A DNA stretch of 33,826 nucleotides from Deltaproteobacteria bacterium (GCA_030690165.1 JAUYHF010000045.1:1-33826), one strand, 5' to 3'; positions 14,419-23,815 are shown, counted from the stretch's first letter. Notes: generated from the letters alone by a model not told the origin. Numbers and translations: made by a program.

Positions 14419-15120
14419 ATGACTCAGCAAGAGGCTAAAAAAATTATAACCGACGCCATTCAATCAGGCAGAAAATCCCTTCCTGAGCCAGAGGCGTTAG
14501 GCATTTTAAAGGCATGGGGAATACCTGTGCCGCAATATTTTGTTGCGAAAGATAAAAGTCTGGCAATAGGCGCTGCGAATAATATTGGTTACCCCGTTGT
14601 GCTTAAGATTCTATCAAGTGATATTATACACAAGACAGAGGCAGGCGGTGTAAAGACAGGGCTTAAGAACGATCAGGATATTGATGATGCATTTAATGAG
14701 ATGATGTTTGAGATATCAGACAATTATGCAACTGCAAGGATTGAAGGTTTTTTGATAGAGAGGATGGCAGATAAGGGAGTAGAGGTGATTGTGGGAGGGG
14801 TTAGAGATGCGCAGTTTGGCCCGGCAGTAATGTTTGGGATCGGCGGCGTTATGGTAGAACTTTTAAAGGATGTTTCTTTCAGGCTTGCGCCTGTTACAAA
14901 GGTGGAATGCCTTGAGATGATAAAAGAGATAAAGGCATATCCGCTGCTTACAGGGTACAGAGGCAGCGAGCCTTGCGATATTGATGCGATTGCGGATGTG
15001 ATTATAAAAGTCGGCGATATTATTAGCGAGATGGATGATATTAAGGAAATGGAGATAAATCCGCTTATCACCTATCCTGACAAGGTAATTGCCGTTGATG
15101 CAAGGGTGATATTAGTATGA
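14419..15120 (+). CDS. acdB: ADP-forming acetate/acyl-CoA synthetase, beta subunit
   Basis: An ATP-grasp subunit of ADP-forming acyl-CoA synthetase, which interconverts acyl-CoA + ADP + Pi with acid + ATP + CoA. The 233 residues are the normal length of a separate beta subunit. Motifs: GYPVVLKILSSDIIHKTEAG, GVEVIVGGVRDAQFGPAVMF, the glycine-rich FGIGGVMVELLKD, and MEINPLITYPDKVIAVDAR. The alpha subunit is not adjacent and must be elsewhere. The stop overlaps the cobD start (ATGA), so the two are translationally coupled despite unrelated pathways. No strong ribosome binding site is visible at the start. Confidence 0.88.
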   Translation: MTQQEAKKIITDAIQSGRKSLPEPEALGILKAWGIPVPQYFVAKDKSLAIGAANNIGYPVVLKILSSDIIHKTEAGGVKTGLKNDQDIDDAFNEMMFEISDNYATARIEGFLIERMADKGVEVIVGGVRDAQFGPAVMFGIGGVMVELLKDVSFRLAPVTKVECLEMIKEIKAYPLLTGYRGSEPCDIDAIADVIIKVGDIISEMDDIKEMEINPLITYPDKVIAVDARVILV

Positions 15121-16196
15121 ATAAAACCCACGGCGGAAATATCTGGAAGATTGCGAAAGAGAATGAGCTGAGGCCTGAGGATATTGTTGATTTCAGCGCA
15201 AGCATAAATCCTCTTGGGCTTTCACCGAAGGCAGAGGCAGCCATTAAAAATGCCATCTCACTTTTAGGCCATTATCCTGAACCCGGGGCAGAGGCAATAA
15301 TACATGAGCTGGCATCCTTTCATAATCTGCCTGAAGAGAATATCCTTGCAGGAAATGGCTCATCTCAATTCATATATCTAATCCCTCAGATTTTTCAGCC
15401 GAAAAAGGCGCTCTTAGTAGAGCCATGTTTCAGCGAATATAGAAATTCACTTGCAAATAGCTGCGCAATAGATTCATTCCTTTGCAAGGAAGACAATGGC
15501 TTTCTTCCTGATATAGACAAACTTTTTGCTGAGATTAAAAATGGTTATGACATTATCTATCTGGGAAACCCAGCAAACCCTGCAGGCGCCATCATTACTA
15601 AAAAGACAATCCTTGATATTGCCGCAGAATGCAAAAAATATAAAACAACCCTCATTGTTGACGAGGCGTTTATAGATTTTGTTGAACATGATTCTGTGAA
15701 GCGAGAGGCTGTCTTATTTGATAATCTTATTGTCATAAGGTCAATGACCAAGTTTTTTGCGATGCCAGGGTTAAGATTGGGCTATATCATTGCGCATGAT
15801 AGGATTATAAGTAAGTTTAAGAATCTTATGCCGCCGTGGTCTGTAAATACCCTTGCCATTGCTGCCGGCATCGAAAGCCTTAGAGATAAGGATTATATAA
15901 CAAAGACGAGAGAATGGCTGGCTTCTGACATGCCTTGTTTTATGGAAGGCCTTAAAACCGTGCCTTATGTTAAAACCTATCCGACAAAGGTCAATTATAT
16001 GCTTGTTAAGATACTCTTCAATGATATAATCGCAGCGGATATCCAAAAACAGTTATTGAAAAACGGCATACTGATACGGGATTGCGGTGATTTTATCGGC
16101 CTTGGCAGCAGTTTTTTTAGGCTTGCGGTAAGAGAAAAAGAAGAAAATAGATTACTGATTGATTGTATAAACAAGATGTTTGTAAACTTGAAATAA
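15117..16196 (+). CDS. cobD: Threonine-phosphate decarboxylase (cobalamin synthesis)
   Basis: A PLP enzyme of the class I aminotransferase fold. CobD makes aminopropanol phosphate for the nucleotide loop of cobalamin. The N-terminal HGGNIWKIAKE and VDFSASINPLGLSP are characteristic of CobD rather than HisC. LGNPANPAGAI and the Schiff-base Lys212 in SMTKFFAMPGLRLGY follow, and LLKNGILIRDCGDFIGL closes the active site. The 359 residues are the usual length. No other cobalamin genes are nearby, so the pathway is dispersed or the cell salvages precursors. HisC-like activity cannot be excluded from sequence alone. Confidence 0.85.
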   Translation: MNKTHGGNIWKIAKENELRPEDIVDFSASINPLGLSPKAEAAIKNAISLLGHYPEPGAEAIIHELASFHNLPEENILAGNGSSQFIYLIPQIFQPKKALLVEPCFSEYRNSLANSCAIDSFLCKEDNGFLPDIDKLFAEIKNGYDIIYLGNPANPAGAIITKKTILDIAAECKKYKTTLIVDEAFIDFVEHDSVKREAVLFDNLIVIRSMTKFFAMPGLRLGYIIAHDRIISKFKNLMPPWSVNTLAIAAGIESLRDKDYITKTREWLASDMPCFMEGLKTVPYVKTYPTKVNYMLVKILFNDIIAADIQKQLLKNGILIRDCGDFIGLGSSFFRLAVREKEENRLLIDCINKMFVNLK

Positions 16197-16297
16197 AGGA
16201 GACAAATTTCGTCGCGCCTTGGTCTGCTTTGTTCTGACGCTCTGTAATGCGCATGTACTTATGACGCTGTGTACAGAAATTAGGAAGGGGGTGTAAG

Positions 16298-16537
16298 ATG
16301 AAAGAAAGAGACAGAGAAATACGCAGGAGGCGGCGCAGAAGGGAAAAGGCAAAAAAGGAGAGGATCAGGGCATTGATAGCCAAGTCTGGAACTAACCCTA
16401 AAAAGAAACCCGCAGAGGCATTGCGCGAGGTAAAAGAGGAGAAAAAGATTATTCAAAGAAGAGCGGCGACAAAGGTTATAAAACCTACGCAAGAAGCAAA
16501 AGGGCATGCAGAGGCTGCAAAAAAGGGTGAAGAATAG
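16298..16537 (+). CDS. Small highly basic protein (DUF6800-like)
   Basis: A 79-residue hydrophilic protein that opens MKERDREIRRRRRRREKAKK. The start resembles small bacterial proteins of unknown function grouped as DUF6800 (MKERDREIRRRR...). The rest is Lys/Glu/Ala-rich and probably helical or disordered. Nucleic-acid or ribosome association is plausible from charge but unproven. GGAAGGGGG lies upstream, and the stop abuts the GTG start of the NHL gene, so they are co-transcribed. The 101-base spacer before it shows nothing else I recognise. Confidence 0.65.
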   Translation: MKERDREIRRRRRRREKAKKERIRALIAKSGTNPKKKPAEALREVKEEKKIIQRRAATKVIKPTQEAKGHAEAAKKGEE

Positions 16538-17647
16538 GTGAAAAGATATCCGGTATTTCTTTGCTTATGTTTTATATTTTTATTTTGCATTGCAACCACC
16601 CCGATGTTCATCGGGGCTGTTCCATTTGGCATCAATAGCGGCACAGGCTCATATATTGTTGCTACTATTGCAGGCAGCGGCATAAAGGGTTTTTTTGACG
16701 GCTCTAAAGAAAAGGCGCAATTCAACTGGCCGACCGACGTGGCTATGGATGGCAAAGGGAATATCTATGTGGCGGATTTTTTAAATAACCTTATAAGAAG
16801 GATTAACAACAGTGGAGAGGTTGTAACATTTGCAGGAAGCGGTCATGGGGCATTTGCTGACGGCAAGGGGAAAGATGCGCATTTGAAAGGCCCTGATAAT
16901 ATCGCAATAGACGATGACGGCAATATCTATGTTGCAGACGCGGACAATTTCAGGATACGAAAGATTGCGCCTGACGGGGTTATAACAACCATTGCAGGAA
17001 GCGGCATCAGAGGCTATAGAGACGGCGAATTGAAAATTGCCATGTTTGTATATCCTACAGGCGTTGCTGTTGATAAAGGCGGCAATGTATATGTTGCGGA
17101 CAGGGGAAGCCATACAATAAGAAAAATAGTGAATGGCAGACATGTTATTACTATAGCAGGCAACGGGTATCCTGCCTATGCCGATGGAAAAGGACTAAAG
17201 ACGCATTTTCGTGAACCGATATCAGTGGCAGTTGACCAATCCGGGATTGTTTATGTTGCGGATTCCGGCAACAATGCCATCAGGAAGATAACGCCCGATG
17301 GTGATGTATCAACCCTTGCAGGAGGCAGCAGGCCTGGCTACAGGGATGGGAAGGGGAGAGAGGCGAGGTTTTCATGGCCGACAGGCATTGCCGTAGACGA
17401 TGTTGGAAATATATATGTATGCGATTCGCACAATAACAGAATACGCAGGATAACACCCGAGGGTGTTGTAAGCACAGTAGCCGGCAGCGGCGTCCCTGGT
17501 TTTGCCGATGGTTCAGGTTATCAGGCGCAGTTCTGGTTTCCCACAGGCATAGAGGTTGACAGGATGGGCAATATCTATGTTGCGGATTCAGGCAACAACA
17601 GGATTAGAAAGATAAGCCAGGGCGGGATATTGCAGGCGATGAAATAG
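16538..17647 (+). CDS. Secreted NHL-repeat beta-propeller protein
   Basis: A 369-residue exported protein. It has a signal peptide (about residues 1-27) and then six NHL blades, each ending in a copy of GNIYVADSGNNRIRKI with the preceding ATIAGSG...GYRDG linker. NHL propellers mediate protein or carbohydrate contacts, and no catalytic motif is seen. The start is a GTG immediately after the upstream stop, with GGGTGAAG as ribosome binding site. The end of the signal peptide is encoded partly by a CCCCGATG/CATCGGGG palindrome. It may act at the cell surface; the ligand is unknown. Confidence 0.88.
   Translation: MKRYPVFLCLCFIFLFCIATTPMFIGAVPFGINSGTGSYIVATIAGSGIKGFFDGSKEKAQFNWPTDVAMDGKGNIYVADFLNNLIRRINNSGEVVTFAGSGHGAFADGKGKDAHLKGPDNIAIDDDGNIYVADADNFRIRKIAPDGVITTIAGSGIRGYRDGELKIAMFVYPTGVAVDKGGNVYVADRGSHTIRKIVNGRHVITIAGNGYPAYADGKGLKTHFREPISVAVDQSGIVYVADSGNNAIRKITPDGDVSTLAGGSRPGYRDGKGREARFSWPTGIAVDDVGNIYVCDSHNNRIRRITPEGVVSTVAGSGVPGFADGSGYQAQFWFPTGIEVDRMGNIYVADSGNNRIRKISQGGILQAMK
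16599..16616. repeat. Palindrome in the NHL signal-peptide region
   Basis: CCCCGATG-TT-CATCGGGG is a perfect eight-base inverted repeat read in frame as PMFIG at the end of the hydrophobic leader. It resembles dispersed CCCCGATG palindromes seen in repeat-rich genomes. Confidence 0.6.
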
Positions 17648-17649
17648 CG

Positions 17650-17725
17650 TCAAAGAGTCAGAGATTCAGAGATTTAGAAAAGCAAAGTTTTTGCTTTGAC
17701 TCTTTGATACTTTGACCCTTTGACT
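17650..17725. repeat. Inverted repeat plus tandem octamers between NHL and flavoprotein genes
   Basis: TCAAAGAGTCA (17650-17660) is inverted exactly at 17697-17707. From 17694 the octamers CTTTGACT, CTTTGATA, CTTTGACC and CTTTGACT run in tandem to 17725. A smaller AAAGCAAA/TTTGCTTT stem lies inside. It lacks a T-run, so it is not a canonical terminator. It fills the 94-base spacer. Confidence 0.6.
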
Positions 17726-17741
17726 CTAAAAAGGGGTATCT

Positions 17742-19412
17742 TTGGTAGTTCATGATGTAATAGTTGTAGGGGGAGGGTTGGCAGGCATGAGGGCTGCTAT
17801 TGAGGCAGCAAGGAATAATGTAAATGTAGCCATCGTGTCCAAGGTTCATCCAATAAGGAGCCATTCTGTTGCGGCACAGGGAGGAATCAATGCGGCTATC
17901 GGCATCGATGACTCATGGGAGGCCCATGCCTTCGACACAGTGAAGGGAAGCGACTATCTCGGAGACCAGGATGCCATAGATATCATGTGCAAAGAGGCGC
18001 CCGGTGATATTCTTGAGCTTGACAGCATGGGCTGTCTTTTCAGCAGAGATGAGAAAGGGGTTATCGCTCAGAGGCCGTTCGGCGGCGCTGAATTTCCCAG
18101 AACATGTTACGCAGCGGACAGGACAGGCCATGCTATTCTCCATACACTTTACGAGCAGCTCCTCAAATACGGCGTGCCGGTCTATGAAGAGTGGTATGTG
18201 ATTTCATTGGCAGTCGAAGATGGCATATGCCGCGGCCTGATTGTTCTGGATATACATACCGGAAAACTTCACAGATTGCACGCAAAGGCTGTAATTCTTG
18301 CCACAGGCGGTTACGGGAGGGTTTATAAAAATTCCACTAATGCGCTTATAAATACAGGGGATGGCATGGGGCTTGCGCTGAAAAGCGGTGCGTATTTAAT
18401 GGATATGGAATTTGTCCAATTCCATCCCACCACATTGAAATCTACCGGTATTTTAATAAGCGAGGGGGCGAGGGGCGAGGGCGGTTATCTGGTGAATTCG
18501 CTCGGAGAGCGGTTTATGAAAAAATATGCGCCCAAGGCCGCTGAGCTTGCCAGCCGCGATGTTGTTTCAAGGGCAGCGCAGCAGGAAATTGAAGACGGCA
18601 GGGGAGTTGATGGCTGTGTATTCCTTGATTTAAGACACCTTGGCGAATTGCTGATAAATGAGAGACTTCCCCAGATACGGCAGCTATCAATAGATTTTGA
18701 GGGTGTTGACCCTTTAACGGAACTTCTCCCCATTAAACCAGGGGCGCATTATTCAATGGGAGGCATCAAGACCGATGTATGGGGCAGCGCTAATATAAGA
18801 GGCCTTTATGCCGCCGGTGAGTGCGCGTGCGTCAGCATTCACGGCGCCAACCGTCTGGGAGGGAATTCTTTATTGGATGCCATTGTTTTTGGCAGAAGGG
18901 CTGGACAGGCAGCATCCGATTATGCAAAAGAAACTGCGCTGGCGGAATTTCCGGAAGGTACGCTTGAGGCTGTCGCAAGGGATATTGCGTTTATAATGGA
19001 TAAAACAGGCGGTGAGAAGGCAGCCTGTGTAAGGGATGAACTTGCTTCTGCGATGGCCGCGTATGTTGGCGTGTTCAGGGATAAAAACAGATTGGACAGC
19101 GCATTGACTGCAATAATTAGATTAAAGGAGAGATATAAAAATATATATCTGGAAGATAAAGGAGAAATCTTTAATACTGAGCTTGTTGCGGTTTTTGAAC
19201 TCGGCCATTTACTTACTATTGCAGAGTGTATTGTGAATAGCGCAATGAACAGAGAAGAAAGCAGGGGCGCCCATTACCGCATGGATTTTCCAGATAGAGA
19301 TGATAAAAACTGGTTTAAGCATACGCTCTTATTTAAAGATGACGAGAATATTAAGATTAAATTTACAGATGTTGCCATAACCAGGCATAGGCCTATGGAA
19401 AGGAAATATTAG
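17742..19412 (+). CDS. sdhA: Succinate dehydrogenase/fumarate reductase flavoprotein subunit
   Basis: A 556-residue FAD enzyme subunit interconverting succinate and fumarate. It has the dinucleotide fold [17 protein letters not shown] at the N-terminus, [14 protein letters not shown] (histidine for covalent FAD), [28 protein letters not shown], the active-site SRDVVSRA Arg region, [10 protein letters not shown], and [19 protein letters not shown]. The C-terminal [17 protein letters not shown] is family-typical. The start is a TTG at 17742 with AAGGGG six bases upstream. No iron-sulfur or membrane-anchor gene is adjacent, so the partners are elsewhere. Sequence alone does not separate Sdh from Frd, so the symbol is nominal. 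Confidence 0.9.
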   Translation: MVVHDVIVVGGGLAGMRAAIEAARNNVNVAIVSKVHPIRSHSVAAQGGINAAIGIDDSWEAHAFDTVKGSDYLGDQDAIDIMCKEAPGDILELDSMGCLFSRDEKGVIAQRPFGGAEFPRTCYAADRTGHAILHTLYEQLLKYGVPVYEEWYVISLAVEDGICRGLIVLDIHTGKLHRLHAKAVILATGGYGRVYKNSTNALINTGDGMGLALKSGAYLMDMEFVQFHPTTLKSTGILISEGARGEGGYLVNSLGERFMKKYAPKAAELASRDVVSRAAQQEIEDGRGVDGCVFLDLRHLGELLINERLPQIRQLSIDFEGVDPLTELLPIKPGAHYSMGGIKTDVWGSANIRGLYAAGECACVSIHGANRLGGNSLLDAIVFGRRAGQAASDYAKETALAEFPEGTLEAVARDIAFIMDKTGGEKAACVRDELASAMAAYVGVFRDKNRLDSALTAIIRLKERYKNIYLEDKGEIFNTELVAVFELGHLLTIAECIVNSAMNREESRGAHYRMDFPDRDDKNWFKHTLLFKDDENIKIKFTDVAITRHRPMERKY

Positions 19413-19432
19413 CTTAAAATTAGTAAATATGT

Positions 19433-19462
19433 TTGACTAATCTTTAATGTTTATATTAGAAT
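19433..19462 (+). promoter_or_regulatory. Sigma70 promoter of rpoD
   Basis: TTGACT (19433-19438), an 18-base spacer and TAGAAT (19457-19462), in an AT-rich spacer. The rpoD ATG follows 53 bases later with AAGGAG upstream. Confidence 0.55.
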
Positions 19463-19515
19463 ACGACATTTAAATTATATTTAGTTTGTGAGTCGCCTGT
19501 TATAAGGAGATAGAA

Positions 19516-21015
19516 ATGGCCAAGATAGTAAACAATAGCACAGAGCTTCAAAAACTTATTGAGATAGGCAAGGACAGAGGATTTTTAACCTATGATGAGA
19601 TTAATGATGCCCTGCCCCATGAAGGGTTTTCTGTTGACGATATGGACAGCCTTCTTGAGACGCTTGGGGAGATGGGGATAGAGGTAGTAGACAGCGCTGG
19701 AAAGGCTGTTGCTGAGGATGTTGCAGAGGAAAAAGAAAAGGTTTTGGAAGTTGAGGGAATAGAAGACCCTGTAAGGATTTATATGAAGGAGATGGGCGCT
19801 GTTTCGCTCTTGAACAGGGAGGAAGAGGTTGTTTTGGCCAAAGAGATTGAGGACGGCAGAAATGAGCTTAAAAGGCTTACATTTTTAAGTCCGTTTGCAT
19901 CCAGAGAGGCTCTCCGAATATCCGAAAGGATAAAGTCAGACAAGGCGTCTCTAAGGGAGCTTATGGAGGAGGCTGAGGAGACGGGTCAGCAATATGATGA
20001 AGAGCGCAAAGGCGAGGTTTTGGCTCAGGTAGATAAACTTAAGAGGAGAAAAAGAGTAGGCGCATATAAATTATTAAATGAACTAAGCCTTAATCCAATA
20101 GTAATAAACAAGATTGCCCATCGGATAATAAAGTTAGAGAGACTTCTACAAAGGGAAGAGGCAAAGAGAGGTATTAAAAAGGCAGAAAGGGCCAAGAAAC
20201 GTATAAGGTGGGTATTGAGAAAGATTGAAATGAACAGGGAATCCCTTAGACAATTGGCAGTGGGAGTAAGAAAACATGATATTGTTGTGAGAAGGGCAAA
20301 GAAAAGGCTTGTAGAAGCAAACTTAAGGCTTGTGGTGAGTATTGCAAAGAGGTATATGAACCTTGGTTTAAAGTTTTCGGACCTTGTTCAGGAAGGCAAT
20401 ATAGGCCTTATGAAGGCAGTGGATAAATTTGACTACAAGAAGGGCTTCAAGTTTTCAACTTATGCAACATGGTGGATCCGTCAGGCAATAACAAGGGCTA
20501 TTGCCGACCATGGCAGGACAATTCGTATTCCGGTTCATATGATAGAGACCATAAACAGGCTCTTGCAGACATCACGGCAACTCCTTAAAGAGCTTGGAAG
20601 AGAGCCTACCCCGGATGAGATAGCGGAGAGGATGGATATTCATGTCTCAAAGGTAAGGCGGATCCTTCGCCTTATGAAACAGACCCTTTCTCTCGAAACT
20701 CCAATCGGCGATGATGATGAAAGTTCTTTGGGTGATTTTATTGAGGATGAAAAATCCCCTTCCCCTGCTGAGGCGGCAATAGAGAGCGACCTTTCTGACC
20801 AGACTAAGAGGGTGCTTGCAACCCTTACACCGCGCGAGGAGAAGGTTTTGAGGATGAGATTTGGCGTTGGAGAAAAACAGGATTACACATTAGAAGAGGT
20901 GGGTAAAGTTTTAGGGGTTACAAGGGAGAGGGTGCGCCAGATAGAGGCTAAGGCTATCAGAAGGTTGAGACATCCTACCAGGGTTAAACTGTTGAAGGGA
21001 TTTGCTGAAGAATAA
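19516..21015 (+). CDS. rpoD: Primary sigma factor RpoD (sigma70)
   Basis: A 499-residue principal sigma factor. Region 1.1 is at residues 1-60 ([20 protein letters not shown]), region 1.2 at [20 protein letters not shown] (from residue 84), and a short non-conserved spacer follows. Region 2 holds [40 protein letters not shown] and [20 protein letters not shown]. Region 3 follows ([18 protein letters not shown]), then region 4 with [14 protein letters not shown] and the [20 protein letters not shown] helix-turn-helix. AAGGAG lies upstream. dnaG, the usual partner, is not present. The last 32 bases overlap the convergent YggU-family gene. Confidence 0.97.
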   Translation: MAKIVNNSTELQKLIEIGKDRGFLTYDEINDALPHEGFSVDDMDSLLETLGEMGIEVVDSAGKAVAEDVAEEKEKVLEVEGIEDPVRIYMKEMGAVSLLNREEEVVLAKEIEDGRNELKRLTFLSPFASREALRISERIKSDKASLRELMEEAEETGQQYDEERKGEVLAQVDKLKRRKRVGAYKLLNELSLNPIVINKIAHRIIKLERLLQREEAKRGIKKAERAKKRIRWVLRKIEMNRESLRQLAVGVRKHDIVVRRAKKRLVEANLRLVVSIAKRYMNLGLKFSDLVQEGNIGLMKAVDKFDYKKGFKFSTYATWWIRQAITRAIADHGRTIRIPVHMIETINRLLQTSRQLLKELGREPTPDEIAERMDIHVSKVRRILRLMKQTLSLETPIGDDDESSLGDFIEDEKSPSPAEAAIESDLSDQTKRVLATLTPREEKVLRMRFGVGEKQDYTLEEVGKVLGVTRERVRQIEAKAIRRLRHPTRVKLLKGFAEE

Positions 21016-21286
21016 ATTTTATCAGGTCTTCTGCCTCCTGCAATGATATACCGGTTAACTTAATCTGTTTTATCCTCGATTTTTGGCCAGACATGATTTC
21101 TACCTGGCTTTTTCTTATCCCCAGTACATTCGCAAGAAACTCTATGCATGCTGAATTTGCAGCGCCCTCCACCGGAGGAGATGTAAGCCTTATCTTTAAG
21201 GCGGTTCCGCCATGGATACCCACAATCTCATTTTTTGATGCGCGGGGCTGTATATAAAGCCTCAAAAGTATTCTTTCTTTATCCAA
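20984..21286 (-). CDS. YggU/DUF167 family protein
   Basis: A 100-residue protein of the DUF167 (YggU) family: [60 protein letters not shown], then RIKQIKLTG. The molecular role of the family is not known. It is the last gene of the maf-yggS-proC-yggT-yggU set, an order conserved across bacteria. Its 3' end overlaps the rpoD 3' end by 32 bases on the opposite strand. Confidence 0.9.
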   Translation of the reverse strand: MDKERILLRLYIQPRASKNEIVGIHGGTALKIRLTSPPVEGAANSACIEFLANVLGIRKSQVEIMSGQKSRIKQIKLTGISLQEAEDLIKFILQQIPSTV

Positions 21287-21327
21287 TTTTAGAAAAGGTA
21301 GACTACTTCTTGATAAATTTGAGCCTG

Positions 21328-21639
21328 TTATAACCCACTTCCCATTCTTAGTCTTACAGCAAGTTCGTTTAATGTCCTTACCAGAAATACCTGCAAAAAT
21401 AATATAATGAGCAAGACTATAATCGGCGAAATATCTATGCCTCCCATAAATGGCAATCTTCGCCGGATAGGATATAATATGGGTTCTGTTGCCTGGTATA
21501 AAAACCTTACAATTGGACTATAAGGGTCCGGGCGTACCAATGATATGAGCGCCCTTATAATGATAATCCACATATATATATTTAATAAATAATATATAAC
21601 TGTGGCTGATGCTTCAATTAGATTTGCAAAAATAAACAA
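21328..21639 (-). CDS. YggT family membrane protein
   Basis: A 103-residue inner-membrane protein with two hydrophobic segments (about 12-32 and 70-90). The family signature PYSPIVRFLYQATEPILYPIRRRLP falls between them, here split by eye as PDPYSPIVRFLY and ATEPILYPIRRRLP. YggT proteins are linked to envelope or osmotic functions without an established mechanism. It starts 3 bases after proC ends and is clearly in the same operon. Confidence 0.92.
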   Translation of the reverse strand: MFIFANLIEASATVIYYLLNIYMWIIIIRALISLVRPDPYSPIVRFLYQATEPILYPIRRRLPFMGGIDISPIIVLLIILFLQVFLVRTLNELAVRLRMGSGL

Positions 21640-21642
21640 TTC

Positions 21643-22461
21643 TTACCTCCCGGACAATTCCTTTGCCCTTTTTGTCGCAGCCTTAACAGCCTTTATTATT
21701 GCCGCCCTTACACTGCCATCTTCCAGCTTTTCAAGGCCGGCAATGGTTGTTCCGCCCGGTGATGTTACCATATCCTTCAACTCGCCAAAGTGTTTGCCGC
21801 TTTCCATTGCAAGCTTTGCCGAGCCCAGGACAGTCTGCATAGCAAGCAGGTTTGAGGTTTTTCTTGGGAGCCCCACCCCGACACCTGCGTCTGACAATGC
21901 CTCGAGTATTAAAAATACATAAGCAGGTCCGCTTCCGCTTAAACCTGTGACAGCATCCATAATCTCTTCATTTTCTATAACCTGAACCTTTCCGACCGCC
22001 TCAAAAATTGCCACCGCAATATCCCTGTCTTCTTTTGAAACACCCTCTCCTGGACAAATGGCTATTGCCCCTTCCAGCACAAGGGCAGGTGTGTTTGGCA
22101 TAATCCTGATAAGCGGCACACTGTGGGGAAGGCACTTGAGTATATAATCCATTGTCACGCCCGCTGCTATTGAGATGAGGAGTTTATCTTTATTCAGATC
22201 AGAGCCAATCTCCTGCAGCGCAGCCTTCATATCATTTGGCTTTACCGCAAGTATTATTATATCAGCCCCTTTTGCTACCTCAAAATTTTTACTGAACACC
22301 TTCACCTTATAATGCTCTGCAATATGAGCAAGTCTTTCCTCAATTTTATCTGTAACAAGTATCTGTCCGGCGGTTACCTTCTTTGAGGCTAAAAGCCCTT
22401 TTATAAGCGCCTCGCCCATAATTCCTGCGCCAATAAAGCCGATAGTTTTTTTTGTAAGCAT
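21643..22461 (-). CDS. proC: Pyrroline-5-carboxylate reductase
   Basis: A 272-residue NAD(P)H enzyme for the last step of proline synthesis. The N-terminal Rossmann loop reads TIGFIGAGIMGEALIKGLL. ILAVKPNDM and LIRIMPNTPALVLEGA follow, and the C-terminal dimerisation and active-site block is VTGLSGSGPAYVFLILEALS with MVTSPGGTTIAGL. The ATG at 22461 is chosen because AAGGAG lies nine bases upstream and the Rossmann strand begins at once; a longer reading extends back across the end of yggS. Confidence 0.95.
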   Translation of the reverse strand: MLTKKTIGFIGAGIMGEALIKGLLASKKVTAGQILVTDKIEERLAHIAEHYKVKVFSKNFEVAKGADIIILAVKPNDMKAALQEIGSDLNKDKLLISIAAGVTMDYILKCLPHSVPLIRIMPNTPALVLEGAIAICPGEGVSKEDRDIAVAIFEAVGKVQVIENEEIMDAVTGLSGSGPAYVFLILEALSDAGVGVGLPRKTSNLLAMQTVLGSAKLAMESGKHFGELKDMVTSPGGTTIAGLEKLEDGSVRAAIIKAVKAATKRAKELSGR

Positions 22462-22483
22462 ATATTCACTCCTTAAATATAGG

Positions 22484-23188
22484 TTAGTTCTTCTCTCTTT
22501 GCCTTTCCCCGAATATCGCTGTCCCAACCCTTATTATAGTCGCCCCTTCTTCAATGGCAACCTCAAAATCATGGGACATGCCCATAGAAAGTTCTTTCAT
22601 AATAACATTAGGGATAGCTTCACGCCTTATCTTTTCTGCCAGCCTTCTTAATTCGGTAAAGTAAGGCCGTGACATTTCAGGGTTTTCAAAAAATGGCGGG
22701 ATAGCCATTAGTCCTTTTAATGACAGATTTGCAAGTTTTGATATTTCATGGGTCAGATCCAATGCCTCATGCTCAGCAACACCGCCCTTTGTTTTTTCCT
22801 TTGATAGGTTTACCTGAATAAGGACACATAGTTTTTTTTCTGCCCTCTTGTTCAACTCCTTTGCTATGCCAATGGAGTCAACACTTTCTATCGTATCAAA
22901 AAGCTTCACAACATCCTTTGCCTTATTCTTCTGGAGATGGCCTATGAAATGCCAGTATATATCTTTTTTGCTCCGATGTAAGTCTTTAATCTTTTTCTCT
23001 GCCTCCTGAACATAGTTTTCTCCGAATGTGGTAACCCCTGCCTTTACAGCTTCCTGCATTTTTCTTATATCAACAGACTTTGCGGCTGCTAAAATGGTTA
23101 TCTCTCTCGGATCCCTGCCGGCGCGTCTGGCAGCCTTTTCTACCCGTTCCCTGACCATTGCAATATTTTTTGGAATAATTGACGGCAT
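22484..23188 (-). CDS. yggS: YggS/PLPBP family pyridoxal phosphate homeostasis protein
   Basis: A 234-residue single-domain PLP protein of alanine-racemase type III fold. PLP Lys37 is in ILAAAKSVD; FGENYVQEAEKK, HFIGHLQKNKAKD, and LSMGMSHDFEVAIEEGATIIR with the phosphate-binding VRVGTAIFG-type end follow (here IIRVGTAIFGER). It buffers free PLP and affects amino-acid pools. Its place before proC is widely conserved. It lies 10 bases after maf. Confidence 0.94.
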   Translation of the reverse strand: MPSIIPKNIAMVRERVEKAARRAGRDPREITILAAAKSVDIRKMQEAVKAGVTTFGENYVQEAEKKIKDLHRSKKDIYWHFIGHLQKNKAKDVVKLFDTIESVDSIGIAKELNKRAEKKLCVLIQVNLSKEKTKGGVAEHEALDLTHEISKLANLSLKGLMAIPPFFENPEMSRPYFTELRRLAEKIRREAIPNVIMKELSMGMSHDFEVAIEEGATIIRVGTAIFGERQREKN

Positions 23189-23198
23189 TTATGCACCT

Positions 23199-23792
23199 TC
23201 ACATCACTCTTTTTACAATCCCTGTTTCTTCCAATACTTCTTGAAATTCTTCCATTGGAAGGCCAACCACATTTGTATATGAGCCTTCTATCTTTTCAAC
23301 CATAAAACCGCCGATACCCTGCACAGCATACGCGCCTGCCTTGCCAAGGGGTTCGCCGGTCTTGAGATAGTCTTCAATTTCTTTGTTAGTCAAGTTTTTT
23401 ATCTTTACCTTGCTCTCTACAACCCTTTTTACATTCTCGCCTGTAGCGGCGTTAAAAAAGCAGAAGGCTGTTGCGACCTTATGATCCCTGCCGCTTAAGA
23501 GGAGAAGCATTTCCTTTGCCTCATGTATATCAGACGGCTTGCCGAGTATGCGGTTATCAATAAATACTATTGTATCTGCTCCGATTATCCAGCCGTTTTT
23601 TACCTTTTGGGCAACTGTTTTAGCCTTTTTTTCTGCGAGCCTTAACGTATGTTCCTCTGGCGACTCTCCTTCTTTTATATCTTCGTCAATATCAGCGGGA
23701 AATATATCGAATTTCAAGCCGATTTCTTCAAGAAGCTGTTTTCTCCTGGGAGAAGACGAGGCAAGCGCAAGCCTTTTTTCGCTACTCTGCAT
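23199..23792 (-). CDS. maf: Maf-like nucleotide pyrophosphatase
   Basis: A 197-residue housekeeping NTP pyrophosphatase (Maf/YhdE type) that removes non-canonical or modified nucleotides. Motifs: LALASSSPRRKQLLEEIGL at the start, DIDEDIKEGESPEEHTLRLA, IIGADTIVFIDNRILGKPSD, and GKAGAYAVQGIGGFMVEKIE with SYTNVVGLP. The ATG at 23792 is preferred to a GTG at 23801 because the promoter at 23816-23844 would leave almost no leader for the latter; both lack a strong ribosome binding site. First gene of the maf-to-yggU operon. Confidence 0.92.
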   Translation of the reverse strand: MQSSEKRLALASSSPRRKQLLEEIGLKFDIFPADIDEDIKEGESPEEHTLRLAEKKAKTVAQKVKNGWIIGADTIVFIDNRILGKPSDIHEAKEMLLLLSGRDHKVATAFCFFNAATGENVKRVVESKVKIKNLTNKEIEDYLKTGEPLGKAGAYAVQGIGGFMVEKIEGSYTNVVGLPMEEFQEVLEETGIVKRVM

Positions 23793-23815
23793 AATTTTCA
23801 CGATAATATAGACCG

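Noticed and set aside
15117-16196. Histidinol-phosphate aminotransferase instead of CobD
   Set aside because: The HGGNIWKIAKE start and VDFSASINPLGLSP block fit CobD better, and no his genes are near; the alternative is not fully excluded.
16197-16297. Small gene on either strand in the spacer before the basic protein
   Set aside because: Short minus-strand frames exist there but without ribosome binding site or recognisable sequence.
17650-17707. Terminator after the NHL gene
   Set aside because: A good inverted repeat is present but no T-run follows and the loop is long, so it was listed only as a repeat.
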